NCBI GenBank assembly: GCA_012517475.1
Contig: JAAYUV010000100.1
Location: forward strand, 1-64,000
Direction of reading: 5' to 3'
DNA length: 64,000 nucleotides
Origin: Peptococcaceae bacterium
GTDB lineage: Bacteria; Bacillota; Desulfitobacteriia; Desulfitobacteriales; Syntrophobotulaceae
The notes under the pieces were generated by a model that did no database searches, was not told the DNA's origin, and was given only the letters and a program-made list of their open reading frames with translations. Every line of letters begins with the position of its first letter. The stretch's first letter is position 1. This document shows positions 43,937 through 53,604 of this stretch, piece by piece. Position numbers and translations under genes: made by a program.

Positions 43937-44692
43937 GTGTCCGGTCATTCAAAGTGGGCGAACATCAAACATAAAAAGGCAAAAACCGATGCAATTAAGG
44001 GCAGAATGTTTACGAAACTTGCCAGGGAAATCATCGTTGCAGCCCGTGCCGGAGGAGGAGATCCCAGCGGCAACTTTCGGCTGAAGATTGCTATTGAAAA
44101 TGCCAAAGCAGCCAATATGCCTAATGACAATATTAACCGGGCCATTCAAAAGGGCGCAGGCGACGGTGAAGGATCGAATTACGAAGAACTGCGTTATGAA
44201 GGATATGGACCTGGTGGTGTAGCCATTATGGTTGATCTCGTAACGGACAGCAGGAACAGAACTGCATCTGAAATGAGACATATTTTTTCAAAAAATGGCG
44301 GAAATATGGGTGAAACAGGCAGTGTTGGCTGGATGTTTACCGAGAAGGGACAATTAAGTGTTCCTAAGGAGTCTTTAAAAATTAATGAGGATGAACTTAT
44401 GCTCCTTGCTTTGGAAGCCGGAGCAGATGATATGGAAGATCAGGACGAAAGCTATGAGATCTTCACCGATCCTTCTGCGATGCAGGAAGTTAGGCAAATC
44501 CTTCTGGACGGGGGGATTCCGATAGAAAATGCAGCGGTAAACCTTATTCCCAATAACCGTGTGGAAGTGTCTGAGCTTGAACAGGCAAAGAAAGTGATTA
44601 AGCTGATTGATTCCCTTGAAGGACATGATGATGTCCAGAAGGTGTACACCAATTTTGATCTGGCCGATTCGTTGGCTGAAGAAGATTTATAA
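43937..44692 (+). CDS. YebC/PmpR family protein
   Basis: A YebC/TACO1 family protein, known either as a transcription regulator or, more recently, as a helper of ribosomes stalled at proline runs. GTG 43937 follows GGGAGGA. 251 aa. The N-terminus SGHSKWANIKHKKAKTDAIKG is diagnostic, with NIKRAIQKG-type segment NINRAIQKGAGDGEG and GGNMGETGSVGWMF. It lies before ruvCAB, a very common arrangement. Confidence 0.92.
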   Translation: MSGHSKWANIKHKKAKTDAIKGRMFTKLAREIIVAARAGGGDPSGNFRLKIAIENAKAANMPNDNINRAIQKGAGDGEGSNYEELRYEGYGPGGVAIMVDLVTDSRNRTASEMRHIFSKNGGNMGETGSVGWMFTEKGQLSVPKESLKINEDELMLLALEAGADDMEDQDESYEIFTDPSAMQEVRQILLDGGIPIENAAVNLIPNNRVEVSELEQAKKVIKLIDSLEGHDDVQKVYTNFDLADSLAEEDL

Positions 44693-44722
44693 TCATCTTT
44701 AGAGCAGTCAGGGGTAGGGAAA

Positions 44723-45217
44723 ATGCTGATACTAGGTATTGATCCCGGAACGGCAATTATGGGATATGGTTTGATTGAGAAGAAAGGGCAGCATTTAACA
44801 CCTGTTGCTTTTTCCTGTTGGCGTACACCGTCAGATTTGCCTATGCCGCAAAGACTCCTGCATTTGTATCATTGTTTAGAAGAATTAATATTAAAATATT
44901 CACCAGATGTCATGGCCGTTGAAGAACTCTTTTTTAATCGGAATACCACAACAGCTTTATCGGTAGGACAGGCAAGGGGTGTCGTCCTTCTAAGCGGCGC
45001 CAGAAATAATATTGAAATTTATGAATACACCCCCCTGCAGGTTAAACAGGCTGTCGTCGGTTATGGAAAAGCAGATAAGAAACAAATTCAATATATGGTG
45101 AGAGCCTTATTAGCTTTGAAAGAAAATCCAAAACCGGATGATACGGCGGATGCTTTGGCAGTGGCGATTTGCCATGCCCACAGTACGGGTCAGGGATTTG
45201 GAGGGTTAAACAAGTGA
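44723..45217 (+). CDS. ruvC: Holliday junction resolvase RuvC
   Basis: Cuts Holliday junctions during recombination. 164 aa. The four catalytic acidic residues are in GIDPGTAIMGYG, AVEELFFNRN, and the C-terminal DDTADALAVAICHAH (two Asp). Its stop overlaps the ruvA start (GTGA). Confidence 0.95.
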   Translation: MLILGIDPGTAIMGYGLIEKKGQHLTPVAFSCWRTPSDLPMPQRLLHLYHCLEELILKYSPDVMAVEELFFNRNTTTALSVGQARGVVLLSGARNNIEIYEYTPLQVKQAVVGYGKADKKQIQYMVRALLALKENPKPDDTADALAVAICHAHSTGQGFGGLNK

Positions 45218-45813
45218 TAGGAATGGTAAGGGGAATAATTTGGGCAGTTGATTCCGATAGAGTGGTTTTAGATGTCCAGGGGGTAGGTTTTTTGCTGCTT
45301 GTTCCTTCCGGTTACCTTGCCAATCTAAAACCTGGCGATGAAAGAACCTTTTATACCCATCTTTTAGTACGGGAAGATGATCTGACTCTTATCGGTTTTT
45401 ATCAGAGGGAAGAGAAGGATCTATTTCTTCAATTGCTTGGGGTGACAGGGGTTGGCCCTAAGGCTGCTCTTTCCATCCTTTCAGCATTCCCTGTAAAGCA
45501 AGTAAAGTCTGCCATCTTGCGGGAAGATGCTTCTTTATTAACAGAAGTTCCCGGTATTGGGAGTAAGATTGCCAAAAGAGTGATTTTGGAACTAAAAGAA
45601 AAGCTGAAGGATAAAGAACAAGATTCTGAACCGGATGAACAGGTAATACCGGGCGGTCGTATGAATGAAGCATTTGATACCCTGCTTGTATTAGGGTTTT
45701 CCAGAAACGAGGCACGGGATGCCTTGTCCAGGGTGGATGAAAAAGGAGTACAATCTACGGAAGAAAGGATCAAAGAAGCTTTGCGTCTATTAGCTAAGAC
45801 AAGGGGGGAATAA
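45214..45813 (+). CDS. ruvA: Holliday junction DNA helicase subunit RuvA
   Basis: Binds the four-way junction and loads RuvB. I chose GTG 45214, behind GGAGGG at the end of ruvC; this gives 199 aa and the usual start [10 protein letters not shown]. The helix-hairpin-helix motifs are [16 protein letters not shown] and [19 protein letters not shown]. The C-terminal RuvB-binding domain ([18 protein letters not shown]) is present. Confidence 0.94.
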   Translation: MIGMVRGIIWAVDSDRVVLDVQGVGFLLLVPSGYLANLKPGDERTFYTHLLVREDDLTLIGFYQREEKDLFLQLLGVTGVGPKAALSILSAFPVKQVKSAILREDASLLTEVPGIGSKIAKRVILELKEKLKDKEQDSEPDEQVIPGGRMNEAFDTLLVLGFSRNEARDALSRVDEKGVQSTEERIKEALRLLAKTRGE

Positions 45814-45814
45814 C

Positions 45815-46840
45815 GTGGATAGGGTAATCGCATCCTTCGAACAGCCCGAAGATCAGGAGTTCGAAGGCCTCAGACCGGGCAGACTGTCTGAGTATATCGG
45901 ACAAACAAGGATTAAGGAAAATCTGAGTGTCTTTATTCAAGCTGCCCAAAAGAGAGGAGAGGCCCTGGATCATGTTCTTTTGTATGGTCCTCCTGGCTTA
46001 GGGAAGACGACCCTCGCCAATATTATTGCTTCAGAGATGGGCGTTAGTATCCGCACTACTTCAGGCCCGGCAATTGAAAGACCCGGGGATCTGGCGGCAC
46101 TGCTGACTTCCCTGGAACCAAGGGATGTTCTTTTTATCGATGAAATTCATCGTTTAAGCAGGACTGCGGAAGAAGTACTCTATTCGGCTATGGAAGACAA
46201 CTGTCTGGATATTGTAATTGGAAAAGGGCCAAGTGCCAGGTCCATCAGGTTATCATTATCTCCGTTTACTTTAATTGGTGCTACCACAAGAGCAGGGCAG
46301 CTGACATCGCCGTTAAGAGATCGATTCGGGGTGATCAGCAGACTGGAATTTTACTCAACGGATGAATTATTGGAAATTGTAATCCGGGCATCCCGTATTC
46401 TAAAGGTTGAATTGTCTTTAGACGGCGCCGAGGAAATCGCAAAAAGGTCCCGGGGAACCCCGCGGGTTGCTAATCGACTGCTGAAAAGGGTCAGAGATTT
46501 TGCTCAATTCTGGGGAAATAATAGGATAGATTTTCAGGTAGCGTCCAAAGCTTTGGACCGGCTGGAAGTTGATCCTATCGGTTTAGACGGTCTTGATAAA
46601 AAAATCATGATGACCATGATCCAGAAATTTGACGGCGGGCCGGTTGGATTAGAAACACTTGCCGCTACAGTCGGAGAAGAAGCCGAAACCCTGGAAGATG
46701 TCGTAGAACCGTTTTTGCTCCAGCGGGGCTTTTTACAGCGGACACCGAGAGGCCGTACCGTCACATCCCAGGTCTATTTGCACTTTGGATTGCCTTTACC
46801 GGCAAACTATCAGCAAGGATTATTTTTGGAAAATAATTGA
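45815..46840 (+). CDS. ruvB: Holliday junction DNA helicase RuvB
   Basis: AAA+ motor for branch migration. GTG 45815 is 1 base after ruvA, with GGGGGGAA as ribosome-binding site. 341 aa. Walker [13 protein letters not shown], Walker B FIDEIHRL, sensor 1 IGATTRAG, arginine-finger region LRDRFG, and the winged-helix end [15 protein letters not shown]. Confidence 0.95.
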   Translation: MDRVIASFEQPEDQEFEGLRPGRLSEYIGQTRIKENLSVFIQAAQKRGEALDHVLLYGPPGLGKTTLANIIASEMGVSIRTTSGPAIERPGDLAALLTSLEPRDVLFIDEIHRLSRTAEEVLYSAMEDNCLDIVIGKGPSARSIRLSLSPFTLIGATTRAGQLTSPLRDRFGVISRLEFYSTDELLEIVIRASRILKVELSLDGAEEIAKRSRGTPRVANRLLKRVRDFAQFWGNNRIDFQVASKALDRLEVDPIGLDGLDKKIMMTMIQKFDGGPVGLETLAATVGEEAETLEDVVEPFLLQRGFLQRTPRGRTVTSQVYLHFGLPLPANYQQGLFLENN

Positions 46841-46902
46841 ATACCATAAAACAATTATGGGCAATCTGTTTAACAAAACAATTGGTTAAGGGATTTGAGA
46901 AG

Positions 46903-48219
46903 ATGATTGCAAAGGTTAAACAGGTTGTTTTTTTGTTCGTTTGGGTTTTGGCATTGTTTTTTTTACCAAAGGTTTGTTATGCAGAAAAGGTGACAGTTGA
47001 TCTCGTATGGAAATTTTCTCAGCCGGGTTGGCTGGAATTTGAAGTGACTCAAGGGGTTTACCTTCTGAACTATGATCAGGTAAACAGCAGTTTACAGGCG
47101 GGTCAGAGTCTGAAGGTAGGTCAGAGCGGGATAACCGTCTTTGTTTACCAGGGGAATAAACTATCGGTTTTAAATAAACCTTTGATTCGGTTTACTACTC
47201 CGGGAGGAGGAATTTTCAGGGTCCGGGAACCGGGAAAAGACTGGGTAAGTTACAGGGGAAACTTGGTTGTCACGAAAGAGGGTATAGACTTAAAACTGGC
47301 GAATACGCTGGATAGCGAGGATTATTTAAAGGGAGTGGTCCCGATTGAAATGAGCAATGCCTGGGCGGAAAAAGGGTATGAAGCCCTAAAGGCACAGGCG
47401 GTTGCAGCAAGGACCTATCTGTTAAAAAATATGGATTCCAACGGAAGGATAACGGATTCTCCCGATATTCATCAGGCTTATTGGGGAAAGACTGTAGAAG
47501 GTGAGGCAAGCCGTGCGGTAGAAGCAACCAAAGGAGAGATTCTGGTTGACTCGCAGTCCGGTGAACCGATATCGATATATTATTCTTCCCATAACGGCGG
47601 GTTTTCTGAGGAGGCACAGCATGTCTGGCAAAATTATGATCCGCATTATGTTTCCCAGCCGGACCCTTTTTCTGACGGGATTGGGGGAAATGTCAATCAC
47701 TGGAGCTTTTGGGTTGCTGCCGATGTCCTCGGAAATAGTTTCGGATTGTCCCCCATAAGAACGGTAAAATTAAAAAAATATCCTTCAGGACGTGTATATG
47801 CAGTAAATTTAGTCGATTGGCTCGGTCAGGAAAAAACCGTGACCGGGGGAGAATTCGTAAGGAAGTTCTACCCGTATGGGAAAGAAATTACCAAAGATTC
47901 TTTTCTTGGCAGATTGTTTGAAGTGGAATACTTCCTGCCGAAACCTTCCGGTGATAAATCCCTGAATCCTTTTCTCGGTTTGAATAATCTTACAGCGGGT
48001 AATAAGAATGTTCCTCAGATATCCTTATTTAAGAGTTCAAATGGCGGCTTAACAGAGAAACCTCGTGACGTCGGCATGTTTCATTTTAATGGCCGCGGAT
48101 GGGGTCACGGGGTAGGAATGTCGCAGTGGGGGGCATATAATATGGCCATGAAAGGGTACTCCTATAAGAATATCCTGTCTTTTTATTATAAGAATTCTAA
48201 ACTTGCAGATATAATATGA
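46903..48219 (+). CDS. spoIID: SpoIID/LytB-family protein, exported
   Basis: SpoIID-type lytic transglycosylase domain protein, used for peptidoglycan remodelling during spore engulfment. I chose ATG 46903, giving 438 aa with a clear signal peptide (VVFLFVWVLALFFLPKVCYA). In-frame starts from 46837 would add residues in front of the signal. The SpoIID domain core is EDYLKGVVPIEMSNAWAEKG, LKAQAVAARTYLL, and the end GRGWGHGVGMSQWGAYNMA. The standalone position between ruvB and queA, as in several Clostridia, suggests the housekeeping spoIID paralogue (LytB-like) rather than the classical sporulation locus. The symbol is therefore tentative. Confidence 0.85.
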   Translation: MIAKVKQVVFLFVWVLALFFLPKVCYAEKVTVDLVWKFSQPGWLEFEVTQGVYLLNYDQVNSSLQAGQSLKVGQSGITVFVYQGNKLSVLNKPLIRFTTPGGGIFRVREPGKDWVSYRGNLVVTKEGIDLKLANTLDSEDYLKGVVPIEMSNAWAEKGYEALKAQAVAARTYLLKNMDSNGRITDSPDIHQAYWGKTVEGEASRAVEATKGEILVDSQSGEPISIYYSSHNGGFSEEAQHVWQNYDPHYVSQPDPFSDGIGGNVNHWSFWVAADVLGNSFGLSPIRTVKLKKYPSGRVYAVNLVDWLGQEKTVTGGEFVRKFYPYGKEITKDSFLGRLFEVEYFLPKPSGDKSLNPFLGLNNLTAGNKNVPQISLFKSSNGGLTEKPRDVGMFHFNGRGWGHGVGMSQWGAYNMAMKGYSYKNILSFYYKNSKLADII

Positions 48220-48301
48220 GTTTTGCAACAGCCCCTTCTCTGCTATGTATTTACCCCAGTTCAATAAGTATGTTCTTTGAGTAAGGAGAAAAGCGATAAA
48301 A

Positions 48302-49342
48302 ATGAGAGTAGATGAATTTGATTTTGATCTTCCTGAAGAACTGATCGCTCAAACCCCTGTCGAGCCTCGTGATTCTTCCAGGTTAATGATCGTGAATAAA
48401 GAAAAAGGAACGATTGAGCATTCGGAATTCCGAAAGATAGTAGACTTGCTCCAACCCGGTGATGTTCTTGTTCTGAATAAAACAAAGGTAATCCCGGCAA
48501 GGCTTCTGGGTGTAAAAAAAGAGACAGGTGCAAAAATCGAGGTATTATTGTTAAAAAGAAATGAAAAAAATATTTGGGAAGTATTGATTAAGCCGGGGAA
48601 AAGGCTAAAAATTGATCAGGAAGTCATTTTTGGAGAAGGCCTTTTAACAGGCAGGTTAATTTCAGTATTGGGAAACGGAAACCGGATTATGGAATTTCGT
48701 TATACCGGTGTGTTTGAGGAAATCTTGGATCAGCTGGGTAAGATGCCGCTTCCTCCTTATATCACGGCAGAACTCAAGGATCAGGAACGCTATCAGACCG
48801 TTTATGCCAAAGAAAGCGGATCTGCGGCAGCTCCGACTGCAGGACTTCACTTCACGGATGAGATATTGGATAGGATTAGAGCTAAGGGTGTCGAAATACT
48901 TGAGATATTGCTTCATGTTGGATTGGGAACCTTTAGACCGGTTAAGACGGAAAACATCATGGACCATCAGATGCATTCCGAATATTTCAAGATAGACCAG
49001 GACACGGTATCGAGAATCAACCTTGCCAAAAGGGAAGGACGCAGGGTGATCGCGGTCGGCACTACGGTGGTGAGAACCTTAGAATCGGCCGCCAGTCTCA
49101 TGGAGGAAAAGGGAATTCAGGAACTCGCTGCCTTGGAAGGGTGGACAGATATTTTTATCTATCCCGGTTATGAGTTTAAAATCATTGACGCATTAATTAC
49201 AAACTTCCATTTTCCGCGTTCTACCTTGATTATGCTTGTGAGCTCGCTGGCAGGGAGAGAATTGATTTTGCAGGCTTATCGTACTGCAGTCGAGGAACGT
49301 TATCGTTTTTTTAGCTTTGGCGATGCCATGTTTATAGTTTAA
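48302..49342 (+). CDS. queA: S-adenosylmethionine:tRNA ribosyltransferase-isomerase
   Basis: Penultimate step of queuosine synthesis on tRNA. 346 aa. The N-terminus is [23 protein letters not shown]. Conserved segments are [49 protein letters not shown] and [20 protein letters not shown]. It normally sits next to tgt. Here the two are separated by 2.3 kb. Confidence 0.95.
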   Translation: MRVDEFDFDLPEELIAQTPVEPRDSSRLMIVNKEKGTIEHSEFRKIVDLLQPGDVLVLNKTKVIPARLLGVKKETGAKIEVLLLKRNEKNIWEVLIKPGKRLKIDQEVIFGEGLLTGRLISVLGNGNRIMEFRYTGVFEEILDQLGKMPLPPYITAELKDQERYQTVYAKESGSAAAPTAGLHFTDEILDRIRAKGVEILEILLHVGLGTFRPVKTENIMDHQMHSEYFKIDQDTVSRINLAKREGRRVIAVGTTVVRTLESAASLMEEKGIQELAALEGWTDIFIYPGYEFKIIDALITNFHFPRSTLIMLVSSLAGRELILQAYRTAVEERYRFFSFGDAMFIV

Positions 49343-49370
49343 CAGATTTTTTGGACACATTTGGACAATG

Positions 49371-49410
49371 AAAAGCCCAGCAATCCTGCGGATCGCGGGC
49401 TTTTTGTTTT
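49371..49410 (+). terminator. Terminator after queA
   Basis: AAAAGCCC (49371-49378) pairs with GGGCTTTTT (49397-49405). An inner ATCC/GGAT stem is nested inside, and GTTTT follows. Confidence 0.85.
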
Positions 49411-49606
49411 ACTCAGAGTTATACAAAAATTTGTGTTCTATACCGTTTTTTAACCTAATCGAGACTATTTTAGTTCAATGAGGAATACACAGTTTCTCCA
49501 GATGTACTTGTGAAGGTACTCAAACGAATTAAAGATTCAGACTCTCGCGAATAACAGCCTAGGCCTTGCTGAGGTTAGGAGGTTTTAACCGGATGGATCT
49601 TTTTGT

Positions 49607-49634
49607 TTGACACCAGTAGAGGGTATGTTAGTAT
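49607..49634 (+). promoter_or_regulatory. Probable promoter of the DUF4160-DUF2442 pair
   Basis: TTGACA (49607-49612) and TAGTAT (49629-49634) are separated by 16 bases. A second TTGACA at 49642-49647 faces TATGAT (49668-49673) at a long 20-base spacing. Confidence 0.45.
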
Positions 49635-49649
49635 GATGATGTTGACACA

Positions 49650-49664
49650 CCCTATTAAATAGGG
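49650..49664. promoter_or_regulatory. Perfect palindrome, possible operator of the DUF4160-DUF2442 pair
   Basis: CCCTATTAAATAGGG is a perfect 15-bp palindrome. It lies just downstream of one promoter candidate and inside the spacer of another. That position suits an autoregulatory operator, as is common in two-gene toxin-antitoxin-like modules. Confidence 0.4.
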
Positions 49665-49707
49665 CAATATGATAATAGAACCGAATGACTGATTGGAGGA
49701 AACGCTG

Positions 49708-49974
49708 ATGCCGGTACTGTCTACGTTCTTCGGTATTATTGTCAGGATGTATAAGGAAACCAGTGGGAAGCATAAAAAACCGCATATCCACGCAGAGTAT
49801 TCAGGAGATGAAATCGTAATCTCTCTGGACGGAGAAATCCTTGAGGGGTCGATTCCTAACAATAAGTTAAAACTGCTCGAAGCCTGGATGGTCATTCACT
49901 ACGATGACCTTGAGGCCAATTGGAAGCTGCTTTCCAACGGTGAACAGTTCTTTCGAATTGATCCGCTGCGATAA
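49708..49974 (+). CDS. DUF4160 domain protein
   Basis: 88 aa. I chose ATG 49708 with TTGGAGGAA 8 bases upstream; a TTG at 49693 overlaps that site. It starts MPVLSTFFGIIVRMYKET and continues with the family's hallmark KPHIHAEYSGDEIVISLDGEILEG, then a helix LLEAWMVIHYDDLEANW. Function unknown. These proteins are very often encoded beside DUF2442 proteins, as here. A toxin-antitoxin-like role has been suggested for such pairs but is not shown by the sequence. Confidence 0.85.
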   Translation: MPVLSTFFGIIVRMYKETSGKHKKPHIHAEYSGDEIVISLDGEILEGSIPNNKLKLLEAWMVIHYDDLEANWKLLSNGEQFFRIDPLR

Positions 49975-49987
49975 GGGAGGTATCGTT

Positions 49988-50236
49988 ATGCTGCAACCCA
50001 AAATAGTGAAAGTGGAGCCTATGGATGAATATAAGCTCAGGCTCAGTTATGAGACCGGAGAGGTTAGGGTATTTGATGTCCTGCCGTATATTGCGGGGGA
50101 CTGGTTCGAAGAGTTAAAAAATAAGGATTATTTCCGAACGGTTAGAGTTATATCCGGTGGATACGGCATTGAGTGGAGTAACGGGCAAGACATAGCACCA
50201 CATGAACTTTATGAAATGAGTACTTTGCTGCAATAA
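49988..50236 (+). CDS. DUF2442 domain protein
   Basis: 82 aa. I chose ATG 49988 behind AAGGGAGGT; longer in-frame starts run back into the previous gene. It has the family pattern KVEPMDEYKLRLSYETGEVRVFD, AGDWFEELKNKDYFRTVRV, and IEWSNGQDIAPHELYE. It starts 13 bases after the DUF4160 gene and is the probable partner. Function unknown. Beyond it, at 50250-50380, lie only a 19-codon GTG frame with a GGAGGCGG site and further broken frames, perhaps a decayed third gene. Confidence 0.85.
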   Translation: MLQPKIVKVEPMDEYKLRLSYETGEVRVFDVLPYIAGDWFEELKNKDYFRTVRVISGGYGIEWSNGQDIAPHELYEMSTLLQ

Positions 50237-50394
50237 TGGAGGCGGCCAAGTGGGAAAGGTATACAAAGATATCATAATAGTCCGGAAGGACCTGCGAGAA
50301 GATTTTTAAGTATGCTTAAGGAAGAACCGGGCCTGATAGATCGTTTCATCATTTTTGTCTGTCATGTCAAATAATTTCGGAAATGGAGTTTAGT

Positions 50395-51300
50395 ATGAAT
50401 AAACCTGATGGATTATGCAATCACTTGAATACATCAACAAGATTTAGAATCTTCTTCATAGTAATCGTTGCAGTGCTGATGTTATTCCCGGCGAATCTTT
50501 TTGCGGCAAGTGATCCGGAGATTGAACGGCTTTTCGGTGATAATCGTTTTGAAACCATGTACCAGATCGCTTTAAAACTTTCTCCGGGGATGGTGAATAA
50601 TGTAGTTCTTACTTCCGGCTATGGCTTTGCCGATACCTTGGCCGGAGTCCCTTTTGCCCATCAAAAATATGCCCCCATTTTGCTTGTTGATAAGGATCCC
50701 CAGGAAAAGAGCAAGGGGATACAGTATCCATGAAACATAGAATCATTGAGGTGAATGCGGATGGTACTTATCAGGTAGTTGCCGGAGGCAAGTATAAAGA
50801 GAATAATGGTTACCTGGAAGGTTCATTGGCTGACGGAAAAGGGGAAGAAGCCAAATTTAATGAACCTGTGGGTTTGGCTATTGGAAGTGACGGCACGGTT
50901 TATGTTGCAGACAGCGGGAATCAGAGGATCAGAGCAATTGCAGCGGATAAGAGTGTAACGACAATTGCCGGTTCGGAAATGATAAAATTACTGATTCCAA
51001 TTATCTCAGAGGTGGTTTCCAGGACGGAAACAGCTCAACCGCATCCTTTAATTTTCCAACCGGTATTGCCATTAATTCAAACGGAGAGCTGTATATTGCG
51101 GACAGCAACAACCATGCTATCAGGGTCATTTCCGGAAACCAGGTGAAAACATTAACCGGAAAAGGTCTGCACGGAAAGCAGAACGGCTATTTGGAACAAG
51201 CCCTTTTTGATGGCCCGAACGGTGTGAGGTTTTTAAAGAACGGTAACCTATTAGTCGTTGATCAATTGAACCATATGGTAAGGATTATCGAGTTTAAATA
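50395..51300 (+). pseudogene. Decayed cell-surface protein: CWB2 start joined to frameshifted NHL repeats
   Basis: The first frame (ATG 50395, stop near 50733) has a signal peptide (FRIFFIVIVAVLMLFPANLFAA). It continues into the beginning of a cell-wall-binding type 2 repeat (RLFGDNRFETMYQIALK, VVLTSGYGFADTLAG) and stops after ~113 residues, where intact proteins have three such repeats. The next frame (ATG 50730) has an NHL beta-propeller repeat (FNEPVGLAIGSDGTVYVADSGNQRIRAI). Near 50985 the frame is lost. A one-base-shifted reading restores more NHL repeats (FPTGIAINSNGELYIADSNNHAIRVI) through to TAG 51298-51300. So there is one internal break plus one frameshift. The parent was likely a wall-anchored NHL protein. 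Confidence 0.75.
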
Positions 51301-51332
51301 GGATTAATTTCCCTAAAATTAAACTAACCCGT

Positions 51333-51530
51333 AAAAGGGGTTGTCGCAAAACGACCAGTTTCCGTAATGTATAGACAGCGTAAAGCACGTTACGCATGCG
51401 TAACGCGATGCCATGGAGGGCATTGTGCGGCTCGCCATGGATGGCCGTAAAGGCCTAGCAGGCCTTTACGCTGCCGAGAGCGGCTATACATTATGGAAAC
51501 CGTCTCAAGTAGTTTAGCAACAACTCTTTT
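51333..51530. repeat. Multi-hairpin palindromic element C (about 200 bp)
   Basis: The arms GTTTCCGTAATGTATAG (51358-51374) and CTATACATTATGGAAAC (51484-51500) pair with one wobble. Outer arms AAAAGGGGTTGT and ACAACTCTTTT extend the pairing to the ends. Inside are CGTTACGCATGCGTAACG (51388-51405), GATGCCATGGAGGGCAT, GCCATGGATGGC (51434-51445), and CGTAAAGGCCTAGCAGGCCTTTACG split by a short loop (51446-51470). The left end, including AAAACGACC, is closely similar to element A. Confidence 0.85.
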
Positions 51531-51603
51531 AAATTTATCGGAAATAGGAATAATTTATTTGCGTATTAAGGTTGTCTGTAATATCATGGTTTAAGATTGG
51601 TAA

Positions 51604-52755
<1,152 letters not shown>

Positions 52756-52797
52756 GTCGGTTTTTTGGAAAGAAGTGCTGAATATCTATTTTAAAAA

Positions 52798-52806
52798 TGT
52801 TATAAT
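52798..52806 (+). promoter_or_regulatory. Extended -10 promoter before yajC
   Basis: TGTTATAAT is a perfect extended -10 (TGN-TATAAT). No good -35 lies 16-18 bases upstream. It would give yajC an independent start, about 100 bases before its ATG. Confidence 0.45.
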
Positions 52807-52908
52807 CATCCAAGGAAAGCATAACCAATTTTCTAGTCGTTTATAAACAATGATTAATCTGGAAACAAATATTTTATTATAACCAATTTAAAGGAGGATA
52901 CAATACAT

Positions 52909-53313
52909 ATGGATTCCAGTATAACCAATATGGTGCTATGGTTTGCAGTCTTTTTTGGTATCATTTACTTTATCATCATCAGGCCAAACAACAAGCAGCA
53001 AAAAGAACGCCGGATGATGTTGGACAGCTTGAAGGAAAAAGATAAAGTAGTAACGATTGGCGGGCTTCACGGGACCGTGACCAAAATTATGGAAGATACG
53101 GTCATGATTAAAGTAGCCAGTCATGTAGAATTGGAATTTACCAAGTCAGCCGTCCAGACAATAGAGAACCGGGATTATAAACAAGGTAAGGGCAAAGCAA
53201 GAAAACTGAAGCCTGCCGATACAGAAGTAACAGAAGAGACGGCAGAAAATGAAGCTCCAAAAGTTTCTGAGGTAAAAACAGAAGCCGTCGATACCCCGGA
53301 AGAAACAAAATAA
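52909..53313 (+). CDS. yajC: Preprotein translocase accessory subunit YajC
   Basis: Small membrane partner of SecDF. 134 aa. ATG 52909 behind AAAGGAGG. A single N-terminal membrane helix (MVLWFAVFFGIIYFIIIRP) is followed by NNKQQKERRMMLDSLKEKD and VVTIGGLHGTVTKIMEDTVMIKV. The last ~40 residues are an acidic, low-complexity tail (Glu/Thr/Lys/Val), longer than in many YajC proteins. Confidence 0.93.
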   Translation: MDSSITNMVLWFAVFFGIIYFIIIRPNNKQQKERRMMLDSLKEKDKVVTIGGLHGTVTKIMEDTVMIKVASHVELEFTKSAVQTIENRDYKQGKGKARKLKPADTEVTEETAENEAPKVSEVKTEAVDTPEETK

Positions 53314-53327
53314 ATTTGCTTACTCTT

Positions 53328-53372
53328 AATATAGAAACAAATAATATAGAAACAAATAATATAGAAACAAAT
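53328..53372. repeat. Three perfect 15-bp tandem repeats after yajC
   Basis: AATATAGAAACAAAT is repeated exactly three times, at 53328-53342, 53343-53357 and 53358-53372. It lies in the untranslated gap between yajC and its terminator. Likely replication slippage. Confidence 0.9.
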
Positions 53373-53445
53373 TATTTTATTTTACTAAGAAGCAAATTAA
53401 TTTAAGAGATTTCTTATTTATATCCATAAAATTATTTTGGGGATA

Positions 53446-53480
53446 AAATAGCAAGTGGTTGTACACTTGCTATTTTTGTC
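53446..53480 (+). terminator. Terminator after yajC
   Basis: AAATAGCAAGTG pairs with CACTTGCTATTT around the loop GTTGTA, and the T-run continues to TTTTTGTC. Confidence 0.85.
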
Positions 53481-53524
53481 TCTGGTTCCAACGCGAGACA
53501 TTTTTCAAGCTAAATATTACTGGA

Positions 53525-53554
53525 TTGACACTCTGAACGCAGTAGGATTATAAT
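53525..53554 (+). promoter_or_regulatory. Strong sigma-A promoter of secDF
   Basis: Perfect TTGACA (53525-53530) and perfect TATAAT (53549-53554) are separated by 18 bases. With the terminator just upstream, it makes secDF a separate unit from yajC. Confidence 0.75.
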
Positions 53555-53604
53555 GAAGTTTGTATATGGGCACGTCCCATTTATTCTATTAGGGAGGAAC
53601 GAGA

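Noticed and set aside
53328-53372. Possible CRISPR array
   Set aside because: The three 15-bp units are directly adjacent without spacers; this is a simple tandem repeat. No CRISPR array or cas gene is visible in the window.
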